From positions 62,001 through 126,000 of the forward strand of contig NZ_JADABY010000006.1 of the NCBI RefSeq assembly GCF_015672735.1: 64,000 bases of DNA. Direction: 5' to 3'. This document shows positions 28,433 through 42,258 of this stretch, one piece after another. The position numbers and the translations under genes are program-made. Position 1 is the stretch's first letter; every line of letters begins with the position of its first letter. Source of the stretch: Citrobacter sp. Res13-Sevr-PEB04-36 (lineage in GTDB: Bacteria > Pseudomonadota > Gammaproteobacteria > Enterobacterales > Enterobacteriaceae). The notes under the pieces were generated by a model that was given only the letters and a program-made list of their open reading frames with translations, ran no database searches and was not told the DNA's origin.

Positions 28433-30853
28433 ATGTCCGGCTGGCCACGAATTTACTACAAATTACTGAATTTACCATTAAGCGTCCTGGTAAAAAGCAA
28501 GTCTATTCCGGCAGAACCTGCCCCGGAGTTGGGACTCGATACGTCTCGTCCCATTATGTACGTCCTACCGTACAACTCAAAAGCAGACTTGCTGACGCTG
28601 CGTGCCCAATGTCTGGTGCACGATCTCCCCGATCCCCTGGAACCATTGGAGATAGACGGGACTTTACTGCCGCGCTACGTGTTTATTCACGGCGGTCCAC
28701 GTGTGTTCACCTATTACACGCCAAAAGAAGAGTCCATTAAGCTGTTCCATAACTATCTCGATTTGCATCGCAGCAATCCTGAGCTGGATGTGCAGATGGT
28801 GCCAGTTTCGGTGATGTTTGGCCGCTCGCCTGGGCGTGAAAAAGGCGAGGTCAACCCACCGCTGCGCATGCTGAACGGCGTACAGAAATTCTTCGCCGTT
28901 TCCTGGCTCGGTCGCGACAGTTTTGTCCGCTTCTCACCGTCGGTCTCTCTGCGCCGCATGGCAGACGAACACGGTACGGACAAAACCATCGCGCAGAAAC
29001 TAGCTCGCGTGGCGCGTATGCACTTTGCCCGCCAGCGTTTAGCCGCCGTCGGTCCGCGCCTCCCTGCCCGCCAGGATCTGTTCAATAAGCTGTTGGCCTC
29101 AAAAGCGATCGCCCGTGCGGTGGAAGATGAAGCCCGCAGTAAAAAGATCTCCCACGAAAAAGCGCAGCAAAACGCTATTGCGCTGATGGAAGAGATCGCT
29201 GCCAACTTCTCCTACGAGATGATCCGCCTGACGGACCGTATTCTGGGATTCACCTGGAACCGACTGTATCAGGGGATTAACGTTCACAATGCAGAACGTG
29301 TACGCCAACTGGCGCACGACGGGCATGAAATTGTCTATGTCCCTTGCCACCGCAGCCATATGGACTACATGCTGCTGTCGTACGTTTTGTATCACCAGGG
29401 GCTGGTTCCACCGCACATTGCGGCCGGGATCAACCTGAACTTCTGGCCGGCTGGCCCGATTTTCCGCCGCCTGGGTGCGTTCTTTATTCGCCGTACCTTC
29501 AAGGGCAATAAGCTCTATTCCACCGTCTTCCGCGAATACCTCGGCGAGTTGTTCAGCCGTGGTTATTCGGTTGAGTACTTTGTCGAAGGTGGGCGCTCAC
29601 GTACCGGTCGTTTGCTGGATCCGAAAACCGGCACGCTGTCGATGACCATCCAGGCGATGCTGCGCGGTGGCACGCGTCCGATCACCCTGGTGCCGATTTA
29701 CATTGGCTATGAGCACGTGATGGAAGTCGGCACCTACGCGAAAGAGTTGCGTGGCGCGACGAAAGAGAAAGAGAGCCTGCCGCAGATGCTGCGTGGCTTA
29801 AGCAAGCTGCGTAATCTAGGTCAGGGCTACGTAAACTTTGGCGAACCGATGCCATTGATGACCTACCTGAACCAGCACGTACCGGAGTGGCGTGAGTCTA
29901 TCGATCCTATCGAGTCGATTCGCCCTGCCTGGCTGACGCCGACGGTGAATAACATTGCCGCCGATCTGATGGTGCGCATTAACAACGCCGGTGCGGCCAA
30001 CGCCATGAACCTGTGCTGTACCGCGCTGCTGGCCTCTCGTCAGCGTTCTCTGACCCGCGAGCAGTTAACAGAGCAGCTTGATTGCTATCTCAGCCTGCTG
30101 CGCAACGTACCGTATGCTTCAGATGCGACAGTTCCTGCGCAAAGTGCCAGTGAACTTATCGATCACGCCTTGCAGATGAACAAGTTTGAGGTCGAGAAAG
30201 ATACCATCGGTGACATCATCATTCTGCCGCGCGAGCAGGCGGTATTGATGACTTACTATCGCAACAATATTGCGCATATGCTGGTGCTGCCGTCACTGAT
30301 GGCAGCGATTGTCACCCAGCATCGCCGGATTTCACGTGCCGCATTGCAACAGCATATTGACGCGCTGTATCCGATGCTGAAAGCCGAGCTGTTCCTGCGC
30401 TGGGAGCGCGATGAGCTTGCTGGGGTGATCGACGAACTGGCTGGAGAAATGCAGCGTCAGGGTCTGATTACGTTGCAAAACGACGAGCTGCAAATCAACC
30501 CGGCACGCTCCCGTACGTTACAACTGCTGGCAGCAGGTGCGCGCGAGACTCTGCAGCGCTACGCCATCACCTTCTGGCTGCTGAGCGCGAACCCGTCTAT
30601 CAACCGCGGTACGCTGGAGAAAGAGAGCCGCACCGTCGCTCAGCGTCTTTCCGTATTGCACGGCATCAATGCGCCGGAATTCTTCGATAAAGCGGTGTTC
30701 AGTTCCCTGGTACTGACCCTACGTGACGAAGGCTACATCAGCGACACCGGTGATGCTGAGCCGGAAGAGACGATGAAGATTTACCAGATGCTGGCCGAAC
30801 TGGTGACGTCGGATGTTCGTCTGACCATCGAGAGCGCCACACAGGGCGAGTAA
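28433..30853 (+). CDS. plsB: Glycerol-3-phosphate acyltransferase PlsB
   Basis: 806 residues, almost identical to E. coli PlsB. Acyltransferase motifs: [18 protein letters not shown] (HX4D, about residues 302-318), [31 protein letters not shown] and [12 protein letters not shown]. First committed step of phospholipid synthesis: acyl transfer from acyl-ACP or acyl-CoA to position 1 of glycerol-3-phosphate at the inner membrane. Ends with the usual TIESATQGE. Followed by a bidirectional terminator. Confidence 0.98.
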   Translation: MSGWPRIYYKLLNLPLSVLVKSKSIPAEPAPELGLDTSRPIMYVLPYNSKADLLTLRAQCLVHDLPDPLEPLEIDGTLLPRYVFIHGGPRVFTYYTPKEESIKLFHNYLDLHRSNPELDVQMVPVSVMFGRSPGREKGEVNPPLRMLNGVQKFFAVSWLGRDSFVRFSPSVSLRRMADEHGTDKTIAQKLARVARMHFARQRLAAVGPRLPARQDLFNKLLASKAIARAVEDEARSKKISHEKAQQNAIALMEEIAANFSYEMIRLTDRILGFTWNRLYQGINVHNAERVRQLAHDGHEIVYVPCHRSHMDYMLLSYVLYHQGLVPPHIAAGINLNFWPAGPIFRRLGAFFIRRTFKGNKLYSTVFREYLGELFSRGYSVEYFVEGGRSRTGRLLDPKTGTLSMTIQAMLRGGTRPITLVPIYIGYEHVMEVGTYAKELRGATKEKESLPQMLRGLSKLRNLGQGYVNFGEPMPLMTYLNQHVPEWRESIDPIESIRPAWLTPTVNNIAADLMVRINNAGAANAMNLCCTALLASRQRSLTREQLTEQLDCYLSLLRNVPYASDATVPAQSASELIDHALQMNKFEVEKDTIGDIIILPREQAVLMTYYRNNIAHMLVLPSLMAAIVTQHRRISRAALQQHIDALYPMLKAELFLRWERDELAGVIDELAGEMQRQGLITLQNDELQINPARSRTLQLLAAGARETLQRYAITFWLLSANPSINRGTLEKESRTVAQRLSVLHGINAPEFFDKAVFSSLVLTLRDEGYISDTGDAEPEETMKIYQMLAELVTSDVRLTIESATQGE

Positions 30854-30857
30854 GCAT

Positions 30858-30887
30858 AAAAAAACCGGTCGACATGACCGGTTTTTA
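30858..30887. terminator. Bidirectional terminator between plsB and ubiA
   Basis: AAAAACCGGTC-GACAT-GACCGGTTTTT with A/T runs on both sides, between convergent stops. Confidence 0.95.
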
Positions 30888-30905
30888 TTTTATCGCAGAC
30901 CAAAC

Positions 30906-31778
30906 TCAAAGATGCCAGTAACTCATCGCCAGGCCTAAGAACAGCACCAGGCCCACGTAGTTGTTATTCATAAACGCTTTAAAGCAGGCATCTCGCTCGC
31001 GGTTAACGATCAGCTTCTGCTGATACACAAACAGCGCCCCCGCCACCAGCAAAGACCAGTAATAGCCCAGCGCTAGTTCGTTCAGCCAGCCCACCAGCGC
31101 CATCAGCACCAGTACGCCAACCTGCAGAAGACCAATAATCAACTTATCATTCTGACCAAACAGGATAGCGGTCGATTTAATGCCAATCTTCAGGTCATCA
31201 TCCCGGTCGACCATCGCATATTGGGTGTCATAGGCCACCGCCCAAAGAATATTGGCCAGAAACATCAACCAGCAGCTCAGCGGCACCGACTCGCTCACAG
31301 CGGCAAACGCCATCGGGATAGACCAGCCAAACGCCGCGCCGAGCACCACCTGCGGCAGGTGCGTATAGCGCTTCATGAAGGGATATACCCACGCCAACGC
31401 CAATGCGGCAATCGACAACAAAATAGTCATCGTGTTGAGCGTCAGAACCAGCAGGAAAGCGAGCAGCACCAGCACAACAAACAACGTGCGGGCTTCTTTC
31501 TCCGTCACCGCGCCGCTTGGCAGCGGTCGATTCGCGGTGCGTTTGACGTGCCCGTCAAATTTGCGGTCAGCATAATCATTCACCACGCATCCGGCGGCGC
31601 GCATTAACCAGACGCCTGCGACAAACACCGCCAGGATCCATAACTGCGGTACCCCTGGGGTCGCCACCCACAGCGCCCATAGCGTTGGCCAGAGCAGCAG
31701 TAAGGCACCGATTGGCTTATCCGTACGCATCAAGCGGTGAAACGCCAGCAGCTTATTCTGCGTCAGACTCCACTCCAT
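30906..31778 (-). CDS. ubiA: 4-hydroxybenzoate octaprenyltransferase UbiA
   Basis: 290 residues, about eight or nine membrane helices. Two Asp-rich prenyl-diphosphate/magnesium motifs: [12 protein letters not shown] and [17 protein letters not shown]. Attaches the octaprenyl chain to 4-hydroxybenzoate in ubiquinone synthesis. Starts 13 bases after the ubiC stop: ubiCA operon. Confidence 0.98.
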   Translation of the reverse strand: MEWSLTQNKLLAFHRLMRTDKPIGALLLLWPTLWALWVATPGVPQLWILAVFVAGVWLMRAAGCVVNDYADRKFDGHVKRTANRPLPSGAVTEKEARTLFVVLVLLAFLLVLTLNTMTILLSIAALALAWVYPFMKRYTHLPQVVLGAAFGWSIPMAFAAVSESVPLSCWLMFLANILWAVAYDTQYAMVDRDDDLKIGIKSTAILFGQNDKLIIGLLQVGVLVLMALVGWLNELALGYYWSLLVAGALFVYQQKLIVNRERDACFKAFMNNNYVGLVLFLGLAMSYWHL

Positions 31779-31791
31779 CTTTATCTTCCTC

Positions 31792-32289
31792 TCAGTACAA
31801 CGGCGATGCAGGTAAAAAAAGCTCGGTAAGCATCAGCGGCTTACCGCTTAGCCGCAGTCGGGAACGACGCCCCCACAGCCCTGCATCGCGGCCAATCTCA
31901 ATAAAATCTCGGGTCAATGTCGATGACGTAAACAGGTAGCGCCCGAGCGGGGTTTTCCCCAGATTCTGCAAGGCCAGTTCAGGGCCACACAATGTGGATT
32001 CCGGCACCACGGTACGCCCGGCAAGCCAGGGCTCACCATCCGCACAGAGCAGGATTTCACGTAACCAATAGCGGGATTCTGTTGGCAGCAGCGTCAGTTC
32101 TTCAGCCACCTCATTTTGCCCAACAAATCCTTCTCGTATCAACGTTACGCTGACCTGCTTTCCCTGCTGCTCAAAACGTTGGGTCATGGAGTCTTCCAGT
32201 AACAACCAGTCAAGCAGTTGGGGGTCCAGCGTCGGGATCGCATCAAAATAACGCAGCGCACGCAGTTGCGTTAACGCAGGGTGTGGCAT
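31792..32289 (-). CDS. ubiC: Chorismate pyruvate-lyase UbiC
   Basis: 165 residues with the family core [38 protein letters not shown] (active-site arginine and flap) and PLGRYLF. Converts chorismate to 4-hydroxybenzoate and pyruvate, the first committed step of ubiquinone synthesis, feeding UbiA encoded just downstream. Confidence 0.97.
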   Translation of the reverse strand: MPHPALTQLRALRYFDAIPTLDPQLLDWLLLEDSMTQRFEQQGKQVSVTLIREGFVGQNEVAEELTLLPTESRYWLREILLCADGEPWLAGRTVVPESTLCGPELALQNLGKTPLGRYLFTSSTLTRDFIEIGRDAGLWGRRSRLRLSGKPLMLTELFLPASPLY

Positions 32290-32410
32290 GCCTTACTCTC
32301 CGATTTATCACGTTCAGGCATTGTATCGCAGAAAAGACATTACGGGGTGAGCAAACATGATTAAGTGATCGGCAGAGCAACATAAGTGTAACAAGTAGCA
32401 TGGAAGGATA

Positions 32411-32436
32411 AAAAAAGGTGCGCCAGGAGACGCACC
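32411..32436 (-). terminator. Rho-independent terminator of malM
   Basis: Minus-strand GGTGCG-TCTCCTGG-CGCACC followed by TTTTTTT, 35 bases after the malM stop; ends the malK-lamB-malM transcript before ubiC. Confidence 0.92.
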
Positions 32437-32469
32437 AGTTGTTGCAAAATCAGCAATGTGGGGAGACGG

Positions 32470-33420
32470 TTACCCCTTGCCTTTTACACTGCTGATAAAG
32501 GTGGAACGGGCAGATTTGGATCCCAGACGTTCAGCTTCATCAAGCAGCTTCAGCGCTTTATCGACATCGCCTTTCGCCACAGCATCCTTAATCGCCTGGT
32601 TAAAATAGCTTTCCGTGTCGTTCAGCATCGGCTCGCTTTTCTGCGGCGCAGGCGTTGCGACCGGGGCAGCTGCCACCGCAGCCGGAGCCGCATAGGCCGC
32701 TGCCGGTGCGGCAGTGTTGCCCACCGTCACCGGTCCCGGACCTGAAGAGCCAAACAGCGGCCCGACCAGCACGCTGGAGGATGAGCTGGTTTTAACTTTC
32801 AGTTTCAGCAGGCCATCGGTGGTATGACGGGCGATCGGATCTGGAATATCCGGTACGGCGTTACCCACGCCCTTGGCATAGGCTTTTGCCGGGTCAAGCA
32901 GAGTCGTGGTCTGCTGGAGGTCTTTCTCGGTGGTGAAGACCAGAACATAGAGCTTCTGCTGGCCAAGCGCTGGCGTCAGGCGCATCACCCCTTCCAGACG
33001 ATCCGCGCTCATCACGCCGGGCTCCTGGTAGGTGAAATAGCTGCTGGGGAAGAAGGCAGATGGCGTCATGTTCTGATCAAGAATCAGTACGTTTGGCGCA
33101 AAGACGCTGGTTTGTTTGTTCACTTCACTGGAGAGCGTCAGGGTCAGCTCACCAATATTGGCCGGTACGCTATAGGCGGCAACCGGACCGCTAATTCCCG
33201 CCACATCCAGACGCTGACCGGCGGTCGCAAGCTGTGTGGACTGTACCTTGGATTGATCAACAGGCGTCCAGGCTAATTGTTGCAGTGCGGAAGTGGGGAT
33301 CGTGGGTGCGCCGGTGGTGTTCTGCGGCACAAAATTCACATCGGCCAGGCTGATGCCAGGCGCACTGGCAAATAACCCTGCAGATAAACAAAGGGCAACG
33401 AGACTTTTCTTCATTTTCAT
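32470..33420 (-). CDS. malM: Maltose-regulon periplasmic protein MalM
   Basis: 316 residues from ATG 33420 (MKMKKSLVALCLSAG). Signal peptide cleaved near PGISLA. The mature protein is as in E. coli; the Ala/Pro-rich hinge (around APAAAYAAPAAVAAAPVAT) is longer than in K-12, giving about 10 extra residues. The conserved tail NDTESYFNQAIKDAVAKGD and LLDEAERLGSKSARSTF follows. Function unknown; last gene of malK-lamB-malM. Confidence 0.96.
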   Translation of the reverse strand: MKMKKSLVALCLSAGLFASAPGISLADVNFVPQNTTGAPTIPTSALQQLAWTPVDQSKVQSTQLATAGQRLDVAGISGPVAAYSVPANIGELTLTLSSEVNKQTSVFAPNVLILDQNMTPSAFFPSSYFTYQEPGVMSADRLEGVMRLTPALGQQKLYVLVFTTEKDLQQTTTLLDPAKAYAKGVGNAVPDIPDPIARHTTDGLLKLKVKTSSSSSVLVGPLFGSSGPGPVTVGNTAAPAAAYAAPAAVAAAPVATPAPQKSEPMLNDTESYFNQAIKDAVAKGDVDKALKLLDEAERLGSKSARSTFISSVKGKG

Positions 33421-33483
33421 TGTTATCACCTCAGATAGCATGGGTTCAGCGGTGGCCAGGCAATAGCGCGCTAAACCTTCAGT

Positions 33484-33505
33484 AAGAGGGGCTTGCGCCC
33501 CTCTT
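33484..33505 (-). terminator. Stem-loop in the lamB-malM spacer
   Basis: AAGAGGGG-CTTGCG-CCCCTCTT, perfect 8-bp stem after the lamB stop. A partial terminator or 3' stabiliser that would let lamB be made in excess of malM. Confidence 0.8.
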
Positions 33506-33533
33506 TCGGTCTTTACGTCAGATTAATGCCGGA

Positions 33534-34928
<1,395 letters not shown>

Positions 34929-34966
34929 TCACCTTGACGGATTTGCGTTTTTTTTAATGGGACACC

Positions 34967-36076
34967 TTAAACGCCCGGCTCTTGATGCAACCGACGACAT
35001 GCAGTGCCATCTTCACGGAACAGATGGCAACGCTCTGGCGGCAGGCCGATAGCGAATGTGGCACCCTCTTCTACCAACACCACGTCATTCTGGCGGTACA
35101 CCAGGTTTTGACGGATGGCGGGGATCTGGATATGAATTTGCGTTTCGTGACCCAACTGCTCGACCACCTGAACTTCACCTTCGAGAGTGACGTCAGCGAT
35201 ATCGCTGGGCAGCAGATGTTCCGGGCGAATACCTAAGGACATGTTGGCGCCAACCTGCACAGCACGGCTTTCTACCGGGAGCCAGATTTGCTGGCGGTTA
35301 GGTAATTCAACCTGCACCTGATCGATTGCGGTTGCGGTGACTTTTACCGGCAGGAAGTTCATCTTCGGTGAACCAATAAAGCCCGCCACAAAGCGGTCCG
35401 CCGGGTAGTGATACAGCTCCAGCGGCTTGCCGACCTGCGCGACGCGGCCTGCATCCAGCACCACGATTTTGTCGGCCAGCGTCATCGCCTCGACCTGATC
35501 GTGGGTGACGTAAATCATCGTGCGACCCAGACGTTTATGCAGGCGGGAGATTTCAATGCGCATCTGCACACGCAGTGCCGCATCAAGGTTAGAAAGTGGT
35601 TCATCGAGCAGGAACACGCGCGGTTCGGCCACCAGCGTACGGCCAATCGCCACACGCTGGCGCTGACCGCCAGAGAGCGCTTTTGGCTTACGTTCGAGCA
35701 GGTGTGCCAGTTGCAGGACTTCAGCAACCTGATTCACACGCTGGTTCATGACGTCTTTTTTTGCACCGGCCAGTTTGAGGCCGAAGGACATGTTCTCGGC
35801 GACGGATAAATGGGGATACAGCGCGTAGGACTGGAAAACCATGCCCACGCCGCGTTCGGCGGGCGGGATGTCGTTCATTCGGGTGTCCCCGATAAACAGG
35901 TCGCCGCTGGTGATGGTTTCTAACCCGGCGATCATACGCAGCAAGGTCGACTTACCGCAGCCTGACGGTCCGACAAATACCACGAACTCTCCTTCATGGA
36001 TGTCGAGATTGATATCCTTCGATACCACCACGTCACCCCAGGCTTTCGTTACATTTCGCAGCTGTACGCTCGCCAT
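34967..36076 (-). CDS. malK: Maltose transporter ATPase MalK
   Basis: 369 residues. ABC domain: Walker [13 protein letters not shown] (36-47), signature [13 protein letters not shown], Walker [13 protein letters not shown], switch His in [11 protein letters not shown]. The C-terminal regulatory domain (about 236-369, with [12 protein letters not shown]) binds EIIA-Glc and sequesters MalT. Two copies power MalFG. First gene of its operon; divergent from malE over the MalT/CRP control region. Confidence 0.99.
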   Translation of the reverse strand: MASVQLRNVTKAWGDVVVSKDINLDIHEGEFVVFVGPSGCGKSTLLRMIAGLETITSGDLFIGDTRMNDIPPAERGVGMVFQSYALYPHLSVAENMSFGLKLAGAKKDVMNQRVNQVAEVLQLAHLLERKPKALSGGQRQRVAIGRTLVAEPRVFLLDEPLSNLDAALRVQMRIEISRLHKRLGRTMIYVTHDQVEAMTLADKIVVLDAGRVAQVGKPLELYHYPADRFVAGFIGSPKMNFLPVKVTATAIDQVQVELPNRQQIWLPVESRAVQVGANMSLGIRPEHLLPSDIADVTLEGEVQVVEQLGHETQIHIQIPAIRQNLVYRQNDVVLVEEGATFAIGLPPERCHLFREDGTACRRLHQEPGV

Positions 36077-37638
<1,562 letters not shown>

Positions 37639-37689
37639 TACGGTTTCCCTTATTTCTTAGGGAATCAGGTTTATTGAATACGTTGTTAC

Positions 37690-37800
37690 ACGAAATCATT
37701 CGCGCTACATCGAGGCGGCAAGGATGCAAATCCCCAGGAGCTGACAAAAGTCAGTGACTGGGGTGCGCATTCGCAGCCAACAAAGAGGTAGCGTGAAGGA
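37690..37800. repeat. ERIC element in the malE-malF spacer
   Basis: Core AATCCCCAGGAGCTGAC, AGTCAGTGACTGGGGTG and GCAGCCAACAAAG with complementary outer arms (CGCGCTAC.../...GTAGCGTG). Somewhat diverged but palindromic. Confidence 0.88.
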
Positions 37801-37824
37801 TAAAGTGTAAAGAGGAAGATCCCC

Positions 37825-39369
37825 ATGGATGTCATTAAAAAGAAATACTGGTGGCAAAGCGACACGCTGAAATGGTCAGTGATGGGTCTGCTGGGTCTAC
37901 TGGTGGGCTACCTTGTTGTTTTGATGTACGCTCAGGGGGAGTACCTGTTTGCCATCATGACGCTTATTTTAAGCTCTGCTGGCCTGTATATTTTCGCCAA
38001 CCGTAAAGCCTATGCCTGGCGCTATGTCTATCCTGGCGTGGCTGGTATGGGGCTATTTGTTCTGTTCCCACTCATTTGCACCATTGCGATTGCCTTTACC
38101 AACTACAGCAGTACCAACCAGCTGACCTTTGAACGCGCCCAGGAAGTCCTGATGGACCGTTCTTATCAGGCGGGTAAAACCTACAACTTTGGTCTGTATC
38201 CGGCGGGTTCGGAGTGGCAACTGGCCCTCACCGACGGTGAAACAGGTAAAAATTATGTCTCCGACGCCTTTAAATTTGGCGGCGAGCAGAAACTACAACT
38301 GAAAGAAGCCGAAGCGCTGCCAGCAGGTGAACGCGCCACGCTGCGTATCATCACGCAAAACCGCCAGGCGCTGACCCAACTGACCGCCGTGCTGCCGGAT
38401 GACAGCAAGGTGATTATGAGCTCGCTGCGCCAGTTCTCCGGTACGCAGCCGCTGTACACGCTTGCTGATGACGGCACGCTCACCAACAATCAGAGCGGCG
38501 TAAAATACCGTGCCAATAACGATATTGGTTACTATCAGTCACTCGCGCTAGACGGTAACTGGGGTACGGAGAAACTCAGCCCGGGCTATACCGTCGCCAT
38601 CGGCTGGGATAACTTCACTCGCGTCTTTACCGATGAAGGCATTCAGAAACCGTTCTTCGCGATCTTTATCTGGACCGTCGTCTTCTCGGTGCTCACCGTC
38701 ATTCTGACCGTTGCCGTCGGTATGATTCTGGCCTGTCTGGTGCAATGGGAATCGCTGAAAGGCAAAGCGATTTATCGCGTGCTGCTGATTCTGCCTTACG
38801 CCGTGCCGTCGTTTATCTCGATTCTGATTTTCAAGGGGTTATTTAACCAGAGCTTCGGTGAAATCAACATGATGTTGAGCGCGCTGTTCGGTATCAAGCC
38901 GGCCTGGTTCAGCGACCCAACCACCGCGCGTTCGATGATTATCATCGTCAACACCTGGCTGGGCTATCCGTACATGATGATCCTGTGCATGGGGCTGCTG
39001 AAGGCGATTCCTGACGATCTGTATGAAGCCTCGGCGATGGATGGCGCTGGCCCATTCCAGAACTTCTTTAAGATTACGCTGCCGTTGCTGATCAAGCCGC
39101 TAACGCCGCTGATGATCGCCAGCTTCGCCTTTAACTTTAACAACTTCGTGCTGATTCAGCTGTTGACCAACGGTGGCCCGGACCGACTCGGCACCACCAC
39201 GCCAGCCGGTTATACCGACCTGCTCGTCAGCTACACCTACCGTATCGCCTTTGAAGGTGGCGGCGGTCAGGACTTTGGTCTGGCGGCGGCGATAGCCACC
39301 CTGATCTTCCTGCTGGTTGGTGCGCTGGCCATTGTGAACCTGAAAGCCACACGTATGAAGTTTGATTAA
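37825..39369 (+). CDS. malF: Maltose transporter permease MalF
   Basis: 514 residues. Eight helices; the large periplasmic P2 loop (about 95-275) that contacts MalE is present; the MalK-coupling EAA loop reads YEASAMDGAGPFQNFFKITL. Forms the MalFGK2 importer with MalG and MalK. ATG 37825 preceded by AAAGAGGAAGATCCCC. Confidence 0.99.
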   Translation: MDVIKKKYWWQSDTLKWSVMGLLGLLVGYLVVLMYAQGEYLFAIMTLILSSAGLYIFANRKAYAWRYVYPGVAGMGLFVLFPLICTIAIAFTNYSSTNQLTFERAQEVLMDRSYQAGKTYNFGLYPAGSEWQLALTDGETGKNYVSDAFKFGGEQKLQLKEAEALPAGERATLRIITQNRQALTQLTAVLPDDSKVIMSSLRQFSGTQPLYTLADDGTLTNNQSGVKYRANNDIGYYQSLALDGNWGTEKLSPGYTVAIGWDNFTRVFTDEGIQKPFFAIFIWTVVFSVLTVILTVAVGMILACLVQWESLKGKAIYRVLLILPYAVPSFISILIFKGLFNQSFGEINMMLSALFGIKPAWFSDPTTARSMIIIVNTWLGYPYMMILCMGLLKAIPDDLYEASAMDGAGPFQNFFKITLPLLIKPLTPLMIASFAFNFNNFVLIQLLTNGGPDRLGTTTPAGYTDLLVSYTYRIAFEGGGGQDFGLAAAIATLIFLLVGALAIVNLKATRMKFD

Positions 39370-39378
39370 TTGGAATAA

Positions 39379-39498
39379 CCAGGCGTCATTGGCGCGGGCA
39401 GTTTGAGCTCGGCCAGCGCGGAAGAACCGGAGCGTACACGTAGTACGTGAGGATTCTGAGCACTGCCCGAGTTCAAAATGGCAAGCAAAATAGCCTGG
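39379..39498. repeat. Palindromic repeat (about 120 bp) in the malF-malG spacer
   Basis: Ends CCAGGC...GCCTGG are inverted; inner arms GCGGGCAGTTTGAGC and GCACTGCCCGAGTTC pair, with central GTACACGTAGTAC. It is not an ERIC by sequence. In K-12 the malF-malG spacer is very short, so this is an insertion within an operon. Confidence 0.75.
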
Positions 39499-39525
39499 AG
39501 CGGTATCAAGGGGAGTAAAAATATT

Positions 39526-40416
39526 ATGGCTATGGTTCAACCCAAATCTCAGAAGTTACGTTTATTCGCAACGCACTTAGGTCTGCTGATTTTCATTGCG
39601 GCGATTATGTTCCCGCTGCTGATGGTCATTGCCATCTCGCTGCGTGAAGGTAACTTCGCCACCGGCAGCCTGATCCCGGAAAATATCTCCTGGGAGCACT
39701 GGAAACTGGCGCTGGGCTTTAGCGTGGAACACGCGGATGGCCGCGTGACGCCGCCACCGTTCCCGGTACTGCTGTGGCTGTGGAACTCGGTGAAAGTGGC
39801 CACCATTACCGCGATCGGTATCGTGACCCTCTCCACCACCTGTGCTTACGCCTTCGCCCGCATGCGCTTCCCGGGTAAAGCCACGTTGCTGAAAGGCATG
39901 CTGATTTTCCAGATGTTCCCGGCGGTGCTGTCTCTGGTGGCGTTATATGCCTTGTTTGACCGTCTGGGCCAGTACATTCCGTTTATCGGGCTGAACACCC
40001 ACGGTGGCGTGATTTTCGCCTACCTCGGCGGCATTGCGCTGCACGTCTGGACGATCAAGGGTTATTTCGAAACCATCGACGGTTCGCTGGAAGAAGCGGC
40101 CGCGCTGGATGGCGCAACGCCGTGGCAGGCATTCCGCCTGGTGCTGTTGCCGTTGTCGGTGCCGATTCTGGCGGTGGTGTTCATTCTGTCGTTCATCGCC
40201 GCGATTACCGAAGTCCCGGTCGCCTCACTGCTATTGCGTGATGTGAACAGCTATACCCTGGCAGTCGGTATGCAGCAGTATCTCAATCCACAGAACTATT
40301 TGTGGGGCGACTTTGCCGCTGCAGCCGTGCTTTCTGCTATCCCGATCACCCTGGTGTTCCTGCTGGCCCAGCGCTGGCTGGTTAACGGCCTGACGGCAGG
40401 CGGTGTGAAAGGCTAA
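39526..40416 (+). CDS. malG: Maltose transporter permease MalG
   Basis: 296 residues from ATG 39526 ([10 protein letters not shown], after AAGGGGAGTAAAAAT); the frame extends upstream through the palindromic repeat to 39478 but that part is not conserved. Six helices and the EAA loop [20 protein letters not shown]; the C-terminal tail inserts into the MalK interface. Last gene of malEFG. Confidence 0.98.
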   Translation: MAMVQPKSQKLRLFATHLGLLIFIAAIMFPLLMVIAISLREGNFATGSLIPENISWEHWKLALGFSVEHADGRVTPPPFPVLLWLWNSVKVATITAIGIVTLSTTCAYAFARMRFPGKATLLKGMLIFQMFPAVLSLVALYALFDRLGQYIPFIGLNTHGGVIFAYLGGIALHVWTIKGYFETIDGSLEEAAALDGATPWQAFRLVLLPLSVPILAVVFILSFIAAITEVPVASLLLRDVNSYTLAVGMQQYLNPQNYLWGDFAAAAVLSAIPITLVFLLAQRWLVNGLTAGGVKG

Positions 40417-40497
40417 GTTTCATCGATGTACCCGCCCGGCAACGGGCATGCCACTGCAACCCTCAACTTATGTTATCCCAACCTGTGACTGTTTTTC

Positions 40498-40523
40498 GGC
40501 GCTCTACGGAGCGCCCTTTTTTT
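40498..40523 (+). terminator. Rho-independent terminator of malEFG
   Basis: GGCGCTC-TAC-GGAGCGCC then TTTTTTT. The 215 bases that follow to xylE are AT-rich promoter DNA with no further gene; XylR/CRP sites were not resolved. Confidence 0.92.
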
Positions 40524-40739
40524 ATGTAATTTTGCATTGCGGTTACGATTATTTTCTTTCGTGCTCGCCATCACTGCAATTTTATTTCTCGCCTGAGCAG
40601 ACATTAATTAAACAGAGTGAAGATCACAGAAAAGACAAAACATAATTGCAATGTAAAAAATGATAATTGTCATACCTGCCTGTTAAATCCACCATCACAA
40701 CACTGATAAAAAGAGCTGTATCTTCTAAGGCAGGTCTGA

Positions 40740-42215
40740 ATGAACACCCAATATAATTCCAGTTATATTTTTTCGATTACATTAGTTGCCACATTAGGAG
40801 GACTGTTATTCGGTTATGACACCGCCGTCATCTCAGGCACGGTCGAATCCTTAAATACGGTTTTTGTCGTTCCACAACACTTAAATGAATCTGCTGCCAA
40901 CTCCCTGTTGGGCTTCTGCGTCGCCAGTGCGCTGATTGGCTGTATCATCGGCGGTGCGTTGGGCGGCTATTGCAGTAACCGCTTTGGTCGTCGCGATTCA
41001 CTAAAAATCGCCGCGATCCTGTTCTTTATTTCCGGTATCGGTTCCGCATGGCCGGAATTAGGTTTTACCCCTATTAACCCCGATAACGCCGTCCCCGTCT
41101 ATTTAGCCGGATATGTCCCTGAATTTGTTATTTATCGCATTATTGGTGGTATCGGCGTCGGTTTAGCCTCCATGCTCTCACCAATGTATATTGCAGAACT
41201 GGCCCCGGCGCATATTCGTGGAAAACTGGTTTCCTTTAACCAGTTCGCGATTATTTTCGGGCAACTGCTGGTGTACTGCGTGAACTATTTTATTGCCCGA
41301 TCCGGCGATGCCAGCTGGTTAAATACCGACGGCTGGCGTTATATGTTTGCCTCTGAAAGTATTCCCGCCCTGCTGTTTTTAATACTTTTATATACCGTAC
41401 CGGAAAGCCCACGCTGGCTGATGGCACGCGGCAGACACGAGCAGGCGGAAGGTATTCTGCGCAAGATTATGGGCAGCAATCTTGCTACCCAGGCGATGCA
41501 GGAGATCAATCAGTCGCTGGAGCACGGTCGCAAAACAGGCGGGCGTCTGCTGATGTTTGGCACAGCGGTCATCGTCATCGGCGTTATGTTGTCAATCTTC
41601 CAGCAGTTCGTCGGCATCAATGTCGTGCTGTACTACGCGCCGGAAGTTTTTAAAACCCTGGGCGCCAGCACCGACGTCGCGCTGTTGCAGACCATCATCG
41701 TGGGCGTAATCAACCTGAGCTTCACCGTGTTGGCGATCATGACGGTCGATAAATTTGGCCGCAAACCGCTGCAAATTATTGGCGCGCTGGGTATGGCCAT
41801 CGGCATGTTCAGCCTCGGTACCGCGTTTTATACCCAGGCTTCTGGTCTGGTGGCGCTGCTGTCGATGCTGTTTTACGTTGCCGCATTCGCCATGTCCTGG
41901 GGCCCGGTGTGCTGGGTACTGCTGGCAGAGATTTTCCCCAACGCGATCCGTGGCAAAGCGCTCGCCATTGCGGTGGCCGCCCAGTGGCTGGCAAACTACT
42001 TCGTCTCCTGGACCTTCCCGATGATGGACAAAAATTCGTGGCTGGTTGCCCATTTCCACAACGGTTTCTCCTACTGGATTTACGGTTGTATGGGCATTCT
42101 GGCGGCGCTGTTTATGTGGAAATTCGTACCGGAAACCAAAGGCAAAACGCTGGAAGAACTTGAAGAGCTGTGGGAACCCACAGCAGAGAAAGCGAAACCT
42201 GCGTCTGCGCAGTAA
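40740..42215 (+). CDS. xylE: D-xylose:H+ symporter XylE
   Basis: 491 residues, twelve helices, major facilitator sugar-porter family (GLUT homologue). Signatures: GGLLFGYDTAVISG, NRFGRRDSLK (RXGRR), VPESPRWLM, FQQFVGINVVLYY (sugar contacts), KFGRKPLQIIG and FVPETKGKTLEELEE. Imports xylose with protons. Monocistronic; convergent with psiE. Confidence 0.98.
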   Translation: MNTQYNSSYIFSITLVATLGGLLFGYDTAVISGTVESLNTVFVVPQHLNESAANSLLGFCVASALIGCIIGGALGGYCSNRFGRRDSLKIAAILFFISGIGSAWPELGFTPINPDNAVPVYLAGYVPEFVIYRIIGGIGVGLASMLSPMYIAELAPAHIRGKLVSFNQFAIIFGQLLVYCVNYFIARSGDASWLNTDGWRYMFASESIPALLFLILLYTVPESPRWLMARGRHEQAEGILRKIMGSNLATQAMQEINQSLEHGRKTGGRLLMFGTAVIVIGVMLSIFQQFVGINVVLYYAPEVFKTLGASTDVALLQTIIVGVINLSFTVLAIMTVDKFGRKPLQIIGALGMAIGMFSLGTAFYTQASGLVALLSMLFYVAAFAMSWGPVCWVLLAEIFPNAIRGKALAIAVAAQWLANYFVSWTFPMMDKNSWLVAHFHNGFSYWIYGCMGILAALFMWKFVPETKGKTLEELEELWEPTAEKAKPASAQ

Positions 42216-42222
42216 TCAACGA

Positions 42223-42257
42223 GAACAACACGCCGCAGCCCATGCGGCGCGTTGTTG
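42223..42257. terminator. Bidirectional terminator between xylE and psiE
   Basis: AACAACACGCCGCA-GCCCA-TGCGGCGCGTTGTT, 14-bp stem with one mismatch, then TGTTTAC. Confidence 0.88.
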
Positions 42258-42258
42258 T

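Noticed and set aside
39478-39525. Upstream ATG for malG within the palindromic repeat
   Set aside because: The extra 16 residues are encoded by the repeat and absent from MalG proteins; the ATG at 39526 has the better ribosome site.
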